Shown piece after piece: positions 38,816 to 47,007 of a stretch of 64,000 nucleotides of DNA; positions within the stretch are counted from its first letter, which is position 1; each line of letters starts with the position of its first letter. Both the position numbers and the translations under genes were made by a program. The notes below the pieces were generated by a model that did no database searches, had not been told where the DNA came from, and was given only the letters and a program-made list of their open reading frames with translations. The stretch comes from Methylobacterium sp. 17Sr1-1 (lineage in GTDB: Bacteria; Pseudomonadota; Alphaproteobacteria; Rhizobiales; Beijerinckiaceae), in the NCBI RefSeq assembly GCF_003173775.1, contig NZ_CP029552.1:1673501-1737500 (forward strand), written 5' to 3'.

Positions 38816-40234
38816 TCACCCCGCCCCCTGTCCCGCCCGCACGGCAAGCCGCGCCACGCTGACCACGCTGGCGATGCCCGCGAAGGCGGCGCCGAGCCCG
38901 AGCGCCAGGGCCGGGCCGTGCGCCGCCGCGACCGCGAAACAGGCCGCCACCAGGGCCGCCCCGGTGGTCTGGCCGAGGAGGCGCGCGGTCGCCACGATGC
39001 CGCTCGCGCCGCCGGCGCGGGATTGCGGCGCGCTCGTCATGATGGCGCGCAGGTTCGGCGCCTGGAAGAAGCCGAAGCCGGCCCCGCACAACGCCATCCG
39101 CCAGGCGATCCCGACGACGCTCGGCTCGGCCGGCAGCGCTGCCAGCGAGGCCATGCCGGCGGCCAGGATCGCGAGCCCGATGCCGCCGAGCAGGCCCGGC
39201 GGGTAGCGGTCCGACAGGCGCCCGGCGATCGGCGCCATCAGGGCGACCACCACCGGCCAAGGCGTCATCAGGAAGCCGGTCTCGACCTGCGAGCGCCCCA
39301 GCGCATGCTGGAACAGGAACGGCAGGGACACGAAGGCGAGCCCCTGCGCGGCGAAGGAGCAGACCGAGGTCGCGGCCGAGAGCGCGAAGAGCGGGCGCCG
39401 AAACAGGTCGACGGCGAGCATCGGGGCGGGGTGGCCGGCCTGGCGGCGCAGGAGCGCCGCGCCGCAGGCGAGCGCGCCGGCGAATTCCGCCAGCACGCGC
39501 CAGAGCGGCCCGGCATGGGCCGCCTCGCCGAGGCCGAGCACGAACAGCGCGAAGGTGGCGGCGGTGAGGAGCGCGCCGCCGCGGTCGAAGGCGTGGCCGG
39601 CCCGGCCCGTCTCCGGCAATGCGCGCCGGGCGAGCGCCAGGGCCGCGAGGCCGATCGGCAGGTTGACGGCGAACAGCCACGGCCAGGGCGCCGCCACCAG
39701 GATCAGCGAGGCCACCGTCGGCCCGAGCGCGAAGCCGACGCCGACCACGAAGGCGTTGAGCCCGAGGCCCCGCCCGAGCTCGTGGGTGGGGTAGATGAAG
39801 CGGATCAGCGCGACGTTGACCGCCATCAGCGCGCTCGCCCCGACGCCCTGGAGGACCCGCGCGGCGACGAGCGCCGGCAGCGACCAGGCGAGCGCGCAGA
39901 CCAGCGAGGCGAGCGTGAACAGCGCGAGGCCCACCACGTAGACCCGCCTTTGCCCGACGATCTCGCCGAGCGCCGCGATCGGCAGCAACGTCGCCACCAC
40001 GGCGAGCTGATAGGCGTTGACGATCCAGACCGAATCGGCCGGGTCGACGCCGAGATCGGCCGCGATCGTCGGCAGCGCGGTGTTGGCGATGGCGGTGTCG
40101 AGGGTGGCGAGGGCGACGCCGGCGAGCACCGCGGCCATCGCCTGCCGGCGCCGGGCCGGCGGCAGGCCTTCGCGGGCCGGTGGTTCGGTTGGGGGCATGT
40201 CGGGGGAGGGGCGGGGAGGGGGGAGGGGCGGCAC
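38816..40234 (-). CDS. MFS multidrug exporter, DHA2 (14-TM) family
   Basis: A 472-residue inner-membrane transporter. LDTAIANTALPTIAADLG at the first membrane segment is the DHA2 signature (D1-type motif), and VGQRRVYVVGLALFTLASLVCAL and VLQGVGASALMAVNVALI match motifs A and B. About 13-14 hydrophobic segments can be counted. It probably exports drugs or small lipophilic compounds by proton antiport. ATG at 40234 or 40198 are both possible starts; the first 30 residues are Pro-rich. No regulator or membrane-fusion partner is adjacent. Confidence 0.88.
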   Translation of the reverse strand: MPPLPPPRPSPDMPPTEPPAREGLPPARRRQAMAAVLAGVALATLDTAIANTALPTIAADLGVDPADSVWIVNAYQLAVVATLLPIAALGEIVGQRRVYVVGLALFTLASLVCALAWSLPALVAARVLQGVGASALMAVNVALIRFIYPTHELGRGLGLNAFVVGVGFALGPTVASLILVAAPWPWLFAVNLPIGLAALALARRALPETGRAGHAFDRGGALLTAATFALFVLGLGEAAHAGPLWRVLAEFAGALACGAALLRRQAGHPAPMLAVDLFRRPLFALSAATSVCSFAAQGLAFVSLPFLFQHALGRSQVETGFLMTPWPVVVALMAPIAGRLSDRYPPGLLGGIGLAILAAGMASLAALPAEPSVVGIAWRMALCGAGFGFFQAPNLRAIMTSAPQSRAGGASGIVATARLLGQTTGAALVAACFAVAAAHGPALALGLGAAFAGIASVVSVARLAVRAGQGAG

Positions 40235-40676
40235 CGGTCCTGAATGTGTCCAGGATGCGCGGCTGGCAAGCGGGTTGGGTGCAAGGCTTCCCTGCTGGAG
40301 CCCGGCGTTGCCGCGGATCGCACCGCTTCAACCGAGGATGTCGGAACACCCCGAGAGTCCAAAAGACGCGCGACGAGCCCGGTTCGATCCTCACCTCCCA
40401 AGTCATGAGCGAGAACCAGGTGTCCTTCCCCATCGCCCTGATGTCACGCCTACCGGGTGTCTCGAAGGCCAGTCACGCCCATGGCCCGGATCGCCTCAGG
40501 CCCGCTCCGGCCTTGCGAGACCAGAACATCCACTTGCCGCAGCCTAACGACGACATCTTCAGGCTTGTGCCGCGCTGTCACGGAGGTGGGTCATCATCAG
40601 GCGAGAACGCACAAACTTCCTCTCGCGAGCTGTCGTGAAGAACTTGGCCTGTAACGCACTCCTCGCAGTATCGTAA
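40235..40676. other. Gene-free interval left of the insertion sequence
   Basis: I see no convincing gene in these 442 bp. Short frames on both strands have no recognisable sequence. It may be the upstream region of the MFS gene plus a remnant of the DNA into which the insertion sequence and prophage entered. Confidence 0.5.
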
Positions 40677-41601
40677 GACCCCGTTTCATAAGGCTCGTGC
40701 GAGACGCCTGACGAGAACCATGGCGGCTGCGAGCACGAAGAAGGCGAGCGCGGAGGAGACGGTGGCCTCGTGATCGCGCGCCAGCCTGCGGCAGCGGCTG
40801 ATCCAGCCCAGGGTGCGCTCGATTACCCAGCGTCTTGGCTGCACCGCAAAACCTGTCTGCCCGTCCTCGGGCTCGACGATCTCGACGGTGATGGTGGTGG
40901 ACGTGCCGACCCGCTCTCCCCGATAGGCGCGATCGGCAAAGCAGTGGGCGAGGAACGGCCAGAGTTGGCGCGAGGCCCGCAGGAGCGCGACACCACCGTG
41001 GCTGTCATGCAAGTCGGCGGGCGAGACCGCGGCCATCAGCAGGCGGCCGTCGGTGTCTGTCAGCGCATGGCGCTTGCGGCCGACGACGCGCTTGGCGGCA
41101 TCGTAGCCGCGCACGCCCTTGACCCCGACGCCACCCGAGCGCGCGACCTGCGCATCCAGGATCGCCCCCGTCGGTCCGGCCTCGCGCCCGACCCGCTCGC
41201 GATCAGCCAGGGTTAGGGCATGGGCCAGCCGCTCAAACACGCCGGCCTCGGCCCAGCGCAGGAACCAGCGGTACACCGTTCCCCAGGGTGGGAAGTCGAG
41301 CGGCAGGTGGCGCCAGGCGCAGCCGGTGCGCAGGACGTAGAGGATGCCGTCGAGGACGGCGCGCTGCGACCAGAGCCACGGGCGGCCAGTCCGGGCCGGG
41401 GCGGGCAGCAGCGGCGCGAGCACGGCCCATTCGGCGTCGCTCAGGCAGGTTGCATACGGCAAGGTTTCGCGCACAAGCTCGGCACGGGCGGCGGGCGTCC
41501 ACATCGGGTCTCTCGGGTGAGCGTCAGACACTCCCCCAACACCCGCGACGCCTGCCGCTCACCCAATGCCCAAGCTTGCACACTCGTTCTGAAACGGGGT
41601 C
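40677..41601 (-). mobile_element. Complete IS5-family insertion sequence, 925 bp
   Basis: The ends are inverted repeats beginning GACCCCGTTTCA (40677-40688) and its complement TGAAACGGGGTC (41590-41601), with weaker similarity further in. The target TAA is duplicated at 40674-40676 and 41602-41604, matching the three-base TNA duplications of several IS5 subgroups. One intact transposase gene fills the element, so it may still move. Confidence 0.85.
40686..41531 (-). CDS. IS5 family transposase
   Basis: A 281-residue DDE transposase. The N-terminal helical domain has LSDAEWAVLAPLLP and the conserved RTGCAWRHLPLDFPPWGTVYRWF. The DDE residues are the Asp in AILDAQVARSGG, the Asp in CFADRAYRGE and the Glu in RRWVIERTLGWISRCRRLARD (Y/R/E block), so the catalytic core is intact. 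It is read as one frame without a programmed frameshift. Codon use is as GC-rich as the host. Confidence 0.92.
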   Translation of the reverse strand: MSDAHPRDPMWTPAARAELVRETLPYATCLSDAEWAVLAPLLPAPARTGRPWLWSQRAVLDGILYVLRTGCAWRHLPLDFPPWGTVYRWFLRWAEAGVFERLAHALTLADRERVGREAGPTGAILDAQVARSGGVGVKGVRGYDAAKRVVGRKRHALTDTDGRLLMAAVSPADLHDSHGGVALLRASRQLWPFLAHCFADRAYRGERVGTSTTITVEIVEPEDGQTGFAVQPRRWVIERTLGWISRCRRLARDHEATVSSALAFFVLAAAMVLVRRLARAL

Positions 41602-41682
41602 TAAGGGGGACGAGCGTTGCGGCACGAGGCTAACAGGGGTCATGCTCATAGCTATGTAGAGCCTCATAGATTTCACCACTTA

Positions 41683-41796
41683 ATGAGATTTGCTCTCGCT
41701 GTTACCATCGGCCTGATCCACATAGCCTGGATTATATTTTTGTTGTCGATCATCTACAAGCTTACTTTCTATCGTCCATTGTTGATGTGGCCCTAA
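41683..41796 (+). CDS. Possible 37-residue single-span membrane protein
   Basis: The frame MRFALAVTIGLIHIAW continues into a hydrophobic stretch of about 22 residues and ends in YRPLLMWP, a simple one-span membrane peptide. It lies in an AT-rich island right of the insertion sequence and is followed three bases after its stop by a hairpin. There is no good ribosome-binding site, which lowers confidence. Confidence 0.35.
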   Translation: MRFALAVTIGLIHIAWIIFLLSIIYKLTFYRPLLMWP

Positions 41797-41799
41797 AGA

Positions 41800-41827
41800 A
41801 GCCCGTCGTGGCATAGCCGGGCGGGCT
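41800..41827 (+). terminator. Hairpin after the small membrane frame
   Basis: AGCCCG (41800-41805) pairs with CGGGCT (41822-41827), with an inner GGC/GCC pair. It starts three bases after the stop codon. No T-run follows. Confidence 0.4.
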
Positions 41828-41904
41828 GGTATGTCGACTTGCAGTCACGCGGGCCGCTGACCCTCGTCATCGGCCGGGATGTGTCGTGACCGGCTGGACA
41901 AACA

Positions 41905-41935
41905 CAAAAAACCCGCCAGCACCGGGCTGACGGGT
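41905..41935 (-). terminator. Rho-independent terminator for leftward transcription
   Basis: ACCCG and CGGGT plus inner CAGC and GCTG make a stem. On the minus strand it is followed by six T (41905-41910), the classic terminator form. Confidence 0.5.
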
Positions 41936-42116
41936 TGTGAGGCGATCCGAAAGGGCAAACATATTGGATGCCGCTGGGTACGCCATGGCTCGCCTTCGTT
42001 CAACTTAGGCGAAAGCTTTAGGCCCGGCTGGAGATAAATTGCTGAGGCTTAGTTCGCCAGATGTATCAGCCTCTTTGTTTCCATGCAATGCTTAGAAATC
42101 AATCGGATACAACTTT

Positions 42117-42263
42117 CACCACGCCCGCGAGCGGCACGCGTGGTGGCCGGCATGGGCGAACCTGGATCCGGCCGACCCGCTCGACGAGGAGCTGATCCGG
42201 GGAGCCTATGACTATGATCGGGCGCGGGCGCGGGTGGAGATGAACGGCGGGGATGAGGGGTGA
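42117..42263 (+). pseudogene. 5'-truncated phage gene remnant
   Basis: The last 48 codons of a gene remain (HARERHAWWPAWANLDP, then LDEELIRGAYDYDRARARVE). There is no usable start codon upstream: a stop (TAG, 42093) comes soon, and composition changes from AT-rich to host-like at about 42117. Its TGA overlaps the GTG start of the next gene, which is typical of an operon, so the front of this operon has been lost. Function not recognised. Confidence 0.6.
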
Positions 42264-42598
42264 GGCGCGGTCGCAACCCACGCCGTGCCTACGACGAGGA
42301 GGGCCGCGAGATCGCTCCGCCCACCGTCGGATCCGCCCGCGCCCAAGGCGAGACCACGATCTCGGCCCACTGCCACGACTGCGGGCATCACGCGGTCGTC
42401 TCGACCGACCGGCTCCCGGCCGACCTACCCATCCCCGACATCGCGCTCCGGCTGCGCTGCTCGACCTGCCAGAGCAAGCGCATCGGCGTGATGATGGACA
42501 TGGCCGCGCACTACGCGCGCCTCACCGCCGAGACCGGGTGGAAGATGGATCCGAAGCCGTGGCCGGGCCCGGACAGCAAAACGCCCGCTCCGGGGTGA
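42260..42598 (+). CDS. Zinc-ribbon protein, phage-associated
   Basis: A 112-residue protein starting at GTG 42260, overlapping the stop of the upstream remnant. Two CxxC knuckles, CHDC (about residues 38-41) and CSTC (about 67-70), form a zinc ribbon; the rest is polar with a Pro-rich end. Such short zinc-ribbon proteins are common in Hyphomicrobiales prophages; the role is unknown. Its last codons lie inside a hairpin that recurs after the following gene. Confidence 0.65.
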   Translation: MRRGRNPRRAYDEEGREIAPPTVGSARAQGETTISAHCHDCGHHAVVSTDRLPADLPIPDIALRLRCSTCQSKRIGVMMDMAAHYARLTAETGWKMDPKPWPGPDSKTPAPG

Positions 42599-42613
42599 GC
42601 CGGGCGGGCTGAA
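42570..42613 (+). terminator. Hairpin, first of a near-identical pair
   Basis: GCCCG (42583-42587) pairs with CGGGC (42605-42609), after AAAA. About 85% of the 44 bases match the hairpin at 43750-43794. It covers the stop codon of the zinc-ribbon gene. Confidence 0.5.
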
Positions 42614-42710
42614 GGCATCTCTACTTATTGGCCTCCGTGTCTTGCGTGCACTATCGGAGTCACGCCGACTCGTCAGAGGAATTTATCAAATCTGATTAGG
42701 GGTGACCGTC

Positions 42711-43748
42711 ATGGCTCGCGAGTACGTTAGGGGTACTTATTCTGACAGTCGCATGTTTGATGGATATTTCGATCTAGATTTCAACAACCTCACGGCTGGA
42801 GGTAGAATAATAATTGATAATCGCGAGATATACGCGCCAGGGCAAAGTTTAGACTCACAAACTAACCTTATAACCACAACTTTTTCATTGACCAATTTAG
42901 GAGATGATAAGTATCAAATAAAAATCTATAGACCAATTGAGTCTGGTGGCACCGGTAGTCAGATTTTAACATTCAATTTCACAGGCACCAATCCGAAATT
43001 TATAGACAGCGGCTCGTATATGTCGTCTTTTCAAAGGAGGTTCAGCACCGAGCCACAAATCACGCGCTATGACGTGACGACTTCGTCCGTGTCAGACACT
43101 CCTTTCTCTCCGGTCTGCTTCACGACAGAAACGCGGATACGCACGACGCGCGGCGAAGTGGCAGTCGAGGATCTAAAAATCGGTGACCGGGCCATCACTG
43201 CATCCAACACCACCCGGACGGTGACATGGATCGGCCATCGTCGTCTTGCAGCCGACGGCCGGACTCTGCCCGCGGCTCAGCAGCCGGTTCGCATCCGCGC
43301 CGGCGCCTTCGGGCCAGGGCTGCCCGCCCGCGATCTCCGCCTCTCGCCCGGGCACCCGGTACTCGTCGGCGCCGATGCCGACGGCACGGGCGGTCACCTC
43401 GTGCCGATCATGTGCCTGATCAACGGCACCACCATCGCTCGCGAGCCGGTGGCCTCCGTCACCTACTGGCACGTCGAGCTCGACACCCACGACATCCTGC
43501 TCGCTGAGGGCCTGCCCGCCGAGAGCTATTACGACATGGGCAGCCGCGTGTGGTTTGCCGGTGTCGATGGTGCGCTGGTCGATCCCGACTTCGTGCCGGC
43601 AGACGCGCATGGTCGCTGTCGGCCAGTTGCGACCGACGGTCCAGTGGTCGAAGCGGAGCGGGCGCGCCTCTCGGGCGTGTTCGCCACGTCCCTCCGTGAG
43701 GCCTGCGCCTGGGACGAGTCAGAGCGCTTCGCCTGGATCGCCACGTAG
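42711..43748 (+). CDS. Hint-domain protein with AT-rich N-terminal half (prophage cargo)
   Basis: A 345-residue protein. ATG 42711 follows AGGGGTG at a good distance; a GTG nine bases earlier is less likely. Residues 1-125 are a beta-rich region coded by AT-rich DNA with rare host codons (AATAATAATTG-like runs). From about residue 130 the DNA turns GC-rich and encodes a PF13403-type Hint domain: nucleophile Cys136 (CFTTETRIRT), VTWIGHRRL, LSPGHPVLV, and YWHVELDTHDILLAEGLPAESYYD. The Hint part closely parallels the 1.6-3.0 kb protein, whereas the front is unrelated. It is probably secreted or displayed and self-cleaving; role unknown. Confidence 0.78.
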   Translation: MAREYVRGTYSDSRMFDGYFDLDFNNLTAGGRIIIDNREIYAPGQSLDSQTNLITTTFSLTNLGDDKYQIKIYRPIESGGTGSQILTFNFTGTNPKFIDSGSYMSSFQRRFSTEPQITRYDVTTSSVSDTPFSPVCFTTETRIRTTRGEVAVEDLKIGDRAITASNTTRTVTWIGHRRLAADGRTLPAAQQPVRIRAGAFGPGLPARDLRLSPGHPVLVGADADGTGGHLVPIMCLINGTTIAREPVASVTYWHVELDTHDILLAEGLPAESYYDMGSRVWFAGVDGALVDPDFVPADAHGRCRPVATDGPVVEAERARLSGVFATSLREACAWDESERFAWIAT

Positions 43749-43749
43749 G

Positions 43750-43794
43750 TCGGACAGCAAAAAGCCCGCCGCGGGGTGACCCGGGCGGGCTTTC
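43750..43794. terminator. Bidirectional terminator after the Hint gene
   Basis: AAAAAGCCCGCC and GGCGGGCTTT form a strong stem with A-run on one side and T-run on the other. It can end the Hint transcript rightward and the small HTH gene leftward. It nearly repeats the hairpin at 42570-42613. Confidence 0.65.
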
Positions 43795-43808
43795 CTAAAT
43801 TCGATGGA

Positions 43809-43943
43809 TCAGATCAGGTAGGTGGTGCCGTGCAGCCCGAACACCTTCGGGCAATTGGCGGCGTCCACCAGGGCGCGTGCTTTCTCGATCCCAATATTGC
43901 GTGCGGCGGCCACCTCGGCCAGCGTCTTCCATGATGGCGTCAT
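43809..43943 (-). CDS. Small helix-turn-helix protein (44 residues)
   Basis: Starts at ATG 43943 with AGGGGG six bases before it. The sequence LAEVAAARNIGIEKARALVDA followed by FGLHGTTYLI looks like the DNA-binding half of AlpA/MerR-like phage regulators: a helix, turn, recognition helix, then a wing. At 44 residues it is shorter than AlpA (about 60-70). It lies between two terminators and has its own AT-rich upstream region (43960-44000), so it is expressed alone. A role as a prophage regulator is a guess. Confidence 0.55.
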   Translation of the reverse strand: MTPSWKTLAEVAAARNIGIEKARALVDAANCPKVFGLHGTTYLI

Positions 43944-44017
43944 GCGTTTCCCCCTTTTGTTGTTGCAACCAGAAGTGAGCACAAATAATTGATGGCCGCA
44001 ACCTGGACCTAGATCGC

Positions 44018-44049
44018 AAAAACCCCGCTCGGCGGCTGTCGGCGGGGCT
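44018..44049 (-). terminator. Terminator of the leftward prophage late operon
   Basis: On the minus strand a GCCCCGC...GCGGGG stem is followed by TTTTTG. It lies about 60 bp beyond the stop codon of the last late gene (44111), the right place to end that operon. Confidence 0.6.
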
Positions 44050-44110
44050 GAAGGTTCGGGGTCCCACTGAAGTCGCCGGTCAACGGGCCGGCGGTGGGTC
44101 GGGTTCCGGA

Positions 44111-44494
44111 TCAGTCGTCGTGATGCCGCTGCCGGGCTCGGCCCTGGATGTCCTGCTCGCGCTCGATGCTCTCCAGGAGTTCGGTCTGGCGCCGCGATTC
44201 CTCCCGGATGATCCGCACGCACTCGGCGATCCGGCCGAGGTGGTCCCGCATCTCGCGATGCAGGTCGCGCTTCTCCCGTTGCAGGTCGAGGTACGCGATG
44301 TTGCCCTGGAGGTGCATCTGCGGGGCATCGGGGATCGGGGCCGGAGCGGGCGCCACGGCCGTGTCTTTGATCTTGTCCGCCTTGAGCATGAGCTTCAGGC
44401 CACCCAGGAGGATCAGGGCACCGACGGCGGCCTGGAGGACGGGAAAGCCGGCCAGAGAGTCGAAGATCGCCTTGAGGAAACCCACATCACCCAT
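44111..44494 (-). CDS. Phage membrane-anchored coiled-coil protein
   Basis: A 127-residue protein. ATG 44494 (MGDVGF) is chosen because GAGGAG lies nine bases before it; it overlaps the previous gene by eight bases. A hydrophobic segment (VLQAAVGALILLGGLKLML, about residues 17-35) is followed by a charged helix rich in Arg/Glu (about 65-120) that could form a coiled coil. Position after the endolysin and two other membrane proteins suggests a lysis role (holin- or spanin-like), but no family is recognised. Confidence 0.55.
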   Translation of the reverse strand: MGDVGFLKAIFDSLAGFPVLQAAVGALILLGGLKLMLKADKIKDTAVAPAPAPIPDAPQMHLQGNIAYLDLQREKRDLHREMRDHLGRIAECVRIIREESRRQTELLESIEREQDIQGRARQRHHDD

Positions 44495-45101
44495 CGGCCC
44501 GCTCTCCTCGTGCATTCGCCCGCCTCCTCGCGCGAATGTCGGATATGACTTGCTCGGGTGACGGCCCGGGTGGCGCCGGAACGAGGGACACGCCCTGGCC
44601 TGCCGCCTCTTCCTTCAGGGCGACAATCTGCCCCTCCAGGGTGTCCTTGCGCCGGACCGCGTCCTTGCGAGCGATGAAGCAGGTCAGCAGCTCGAACATC
44701 GTCAGGGTCCCGAAGATCGGGATGTTCAGGCTGGCCGAGTTGGCCTGGAAGGCGTCGAGGAAGAGGGCGAGCGTCAGCTGCCCCCAGACCATCGCGCTGA
44801 GCAGCGCCCCAATCGCCCGGATGTTGGCGCCGGACGGGAAGACGCGCCCGTTGTTGATGTGCCCGTTCATGAAGAGCGCGAAGGCCCGCAGGCCTCCGCA
44901 CAGGGAGAAGAACACCGCCATGTTCTCCTCGGTAGCGCCCAGGGCCGCGATGGGGCGGAGGGCCGCCCGCTCAAGGGTGTCGCCGGGCACGGCCAGCGTC
45001 AGGGCGATGAAGACCATCATCACCGCCATGCACCACTCGAACAGCCGCTCGCTGCTGTAGGGACCCGCCGGGTGGGACGGGTCCGCTTCGAAGAGCCCCA
45101 T
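44487..45101 (-). CDS. Phage membrane protein, four predicted spans
   Basis: A 204-residue protein starting at ATG 45101 behind GGGAGG. Four hydrophobic segments are visible (VMMVFIALTLAV; AVFFSLCGGLRAFALFM; IGALLSAMVWGQLTLALFL; IFGTLTMFELLTCFIA), then a cytoplasmic coiled-coil tail from about residue 145. It lies in the lysis segment next to the endolysin, so holin-related function is possible; similar proteins in prophages are hypothetical. It overlaps the next gene, showing co-translation. Confidence 0.6.
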   Translation of the reverse strand: MGLFEADPSHPAGPYSSERLFEWCMAVMMVFIALTLAVPGDTLERAALRPIAALGATEENMAVFFSLCGGLRAFALFMNGHINNGRVFPSGANIRAIGALLSAMVWGQLTLALFLDAFQANSASLNIPIFGTLTMFELLTCFIARKDAVRRKDTLEGQIVALKEEAAGQGVSLVPAPPGPSPEQVISDIRARRRANARGERADG

Positions 45102-45119
45102 CGGAACCTCCCGGGTTCG

Positions 45120-45862
45120 TCACTTGCCCGCGCGCGGCAGGCTCGCCACCACGGGCGCCAGCGTGTTGTGCTCGTCGGCGCCGTCTTCGAGGTTGAGCTT
45201 CCGGAACACGATCTGGGCGAGCCCGGCCTGGCCGCCGGCCGCTTCGAGCGCCTTGGCTGGCGCCGCGTCCACCGCCCGCTGCACTGCCTTGGCGATCACG
45301 GCCGAGCCGACGTTGATCGACAGCTTGCCCTCCTTCACGGCGCCGGGCACCGCGTTGATGGCGTACTCGGTCACGGCGTTCGCCATCTGCTCCACCCGGC
45401 TCTGGGTGAGGAACAGGCGGCCCAGGGGTAGACCTTGCGGATGGCCTGGATCGCGTAGGCGGCGACCGCCGGAATCACGGCGGTGATGACGATCTCCTGC
45501 AGCAGGGAGATCCAGGGCGCGGCCGACAGGGTCACGCTGGTGGTGTCGGTGGCCGCGAGTTCGGCGGCGAAGGCGGGGGCGACGCACCCGAAGCCGACCC
45601 AGACGACCGCTACCAGCGCCGCCAGCAGCGCGAACCCGGGCCAGCGAGGAGCGCCCTCCAGCAGGTAGCGAACGCCCCAGGCGGCCATCGCGACGAAGAT
45701 GGCGAACGAGACGGCGCTTGCTCCGAGCAGGATGAGGCCGAAGGCGAGGCCGTGGGCGGGGGTGCCGGTGGCGGGCAGGATCTCGGCGACCGGGATGGCG
45801 CCAGCCATGGCGGGAGAGCAGACGCAGGCGAGCGCCAGCGCCGCGAGGAGGATGCGGGGCAT
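45120..45862 (-). pseudogene. Frameshifted phage membrane protein gene
   Basis: The gene starts at ATG 45862 (AAGGA seven bases before) and codes for a signal-like segment, MPRILLAALALACVCSPAMA, and two membrane spans, as far as AIQAIRKVYPWA. There the frame runs into an unrelated tail and stops at 45371. The natural continuation (LFLTQSRVEQMANAVTEYAINAV and on to RAGK, stop at 45120) is one base back, so one base seems lost in the run around 45415-45428 (TACCCCTGGGCC on the minus strand). Restored, it is about 247 residues. A programmed minus-one shift or a sequencing error cannot be excluded. It lies between endolysin and the other membrane genes. Confidence 0.65.
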
Positions 45863-45996
45863 GATGGTGTCCTTGATGAGGAGCTTAGGAGGTAAGCTCG
45901 GGGGCAAAAGAGGGGAGCTCGGCCCGTAAAGAGGGGAGCTCGGCTCGGCTGGCCCGGCCGGCGCGGGTGAACTGCCCGGAAATCCCGGGAGGTTGG

Positions 45997-46569
45997 TCAG
46001 GCAGCCATCGCCTTGCCGCAGGTCGGGCACCTCGCCGGCGCCGCGGGTGCGGGCTCGGCCGACATGGCGACTGCCGCCTTGCGCACCTCCTCGACCCGCC
46101 GGCCCCAGCCCTTCCCGAACCGCGCCCAGGTCGATAGCTGCCGCAGGAACGCGAGCCGCCCATCGCACAGGGCGTCGATCAGGTCGGCGGGCGCGTGCTT
46201 CGCGACGGCCCCCAGGGTGATGTCGCCGAGCTTGCCGTCGTCGGCGACGTTGAGCGCCCGCTGCAGCCCGATCACCGCCCGCTTCTTCCCGCTGTTCACG
46301 GCGAAGTCGAACAGCGCGTAGGCCAGGCCGGGCGGCAGCTCGTCGGCCCGGACCGCGTCCCAGTAGTTCCGGCGGTAGATCGGCGCCACGGTCGCGACCG
46401 TCAGCGCCCGCACCTCCGCCTTTGTCGCTGGCCGGCCGAGCCACAGGCTCAGCGTGCCGATCGTCACCCCGAGGTTGGTGGCCCCGCCCGGGTCGGCCGG
46501 ATCGTCCGACCATCCGCCCTCGTGTTTCAGGACGAGCGGCAGCGCCCGCTCGAATGTGCTCGCGGTCAT
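45997..46569 (-). CDS. Endolysin, GH108 N-acetylmuramidase
   Basis: A 190-residue lysozyme of glycoside hydrolase family 108. LKHEGGWSDDPADPGGATNLGVT (written here in part: HEGGW, DPGGATNLG) holds catalytic Glu17; FDFAVNSGKKRAVIGLQRALN is the peptidoglycan-binding-like second half. It cuts the glycan backbone of peptidoglycan for phage release. The C-terminus ends in CPTCGK, a possible zinc knuckle. ATG 46569 with GGAG six bases before is chosen; a longer frame upstream has no support. No signal peptide, so it needs a holin. Confidence 0.88.
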   Translation of the reverse strand: MTASTFERALPLVLKHEGGWSDDPADPGGATNLGVTIGTLSLWLGRPATKAEVRALTVATVAPIYRRNYWDAVRADELPPGLAYALFDFAVNSGKKRAVIGLQRALNVADDGKLGDITLGAVAKHAPADLIDALCDGRLAFLRQLSTWARFGKGWGRRVEEVRKAAVAMSAEPAPAAPARCPTCGKAMAA

Positions 46570-46641
46570 CAGGATCTCCAGATTGTAGGAAGGGGTGCCG
46601 ATTGAGTAGAGGGACCTGATCAGGCACGAACGGAGCGGCAC

Positions 46642-47007
46642 GTGCGTAGGGCGATCAGGGGTGTGTTCGTGTCAGCGGCGGTGCTCGTCGCCACTGAGGT
46701 GCAGGCCGAGCCGGCGAGCAGCCTCAGGGATCTCGGCAGTCAGTATGAGGCCTGCACTCGCCTCAAGAGCGCTCCGCCCGGCACCGAAGGCTCCTGGGTC
46801 AGAGTGCGGTTCAGCGTTCGCCGCGATGGCAGCCTGTTCGGGCATCCCCGCATTGATGATTCCCGACTGGTCGGCGACGCCGATGCACAGCGCACATTCC
46901 GCGAGGCGGCGGTGGCCGAGTTTGCTCGATGCTTCCCTCTGCAGATCACAGAGGCCTTCGGGGGCGCTGTGGCCGGCAAGATCCTTCGCGCTCGCGTATC
47001 TGGGTGA
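46642..47007 (+). CDS. Periplasmic TonB-C-like protein, probable prophage cargo
   Basis: A 121-residue protein starting at GTG 46642. Residues 1-22 are a signal peptide ending VQAEP. The rest, with VRVRFSVRRDGSLFGHPRI and a following AVAEFARCFPLQITEAFG, resembles the small C-terminal fold of TonB and related periplasmic proteins found widely in methylobacteria and bradyrhizobia. It is the only rightward gene inside the leftward late region, so it looks like a moron expressed from the lysogen. The function in the host is unknown. Confidence 0.6.
   Translation: MRRAIRGVFVSAAVLVATEVQAEPASSLRDLGSQYEACTRLKSAPPGTEGSWVRVRFSVRRDGSLFGHPRIDDSRLVGDADAQRTFREAAVAEFARCFPLQITEAFGGAVAGKILRARVSG

Larger units (their letters stand above)
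41602..42116. other. Low-GC interval between insertion sequence and prophage
   Basis: Composition drops clearly here (41640-41800 and 42000-42115), unlike nearly all flanking host DNA. It holds one possible small gene (41683-41796) and two hairpins. I find no copy of the tRNA-Thr 3' end, so it does not show itself as the left attachment site. Confidence 0.45.

Noticed and set aside
41602..42116. Left attachment site of the prophage
   Set aside because: I looked for a copy of the tRNA-Thr 3' end (GCCGCAAGAGGGATTCGAA) left of the prophage and found none. It may lie elsewhere or have been deleted.
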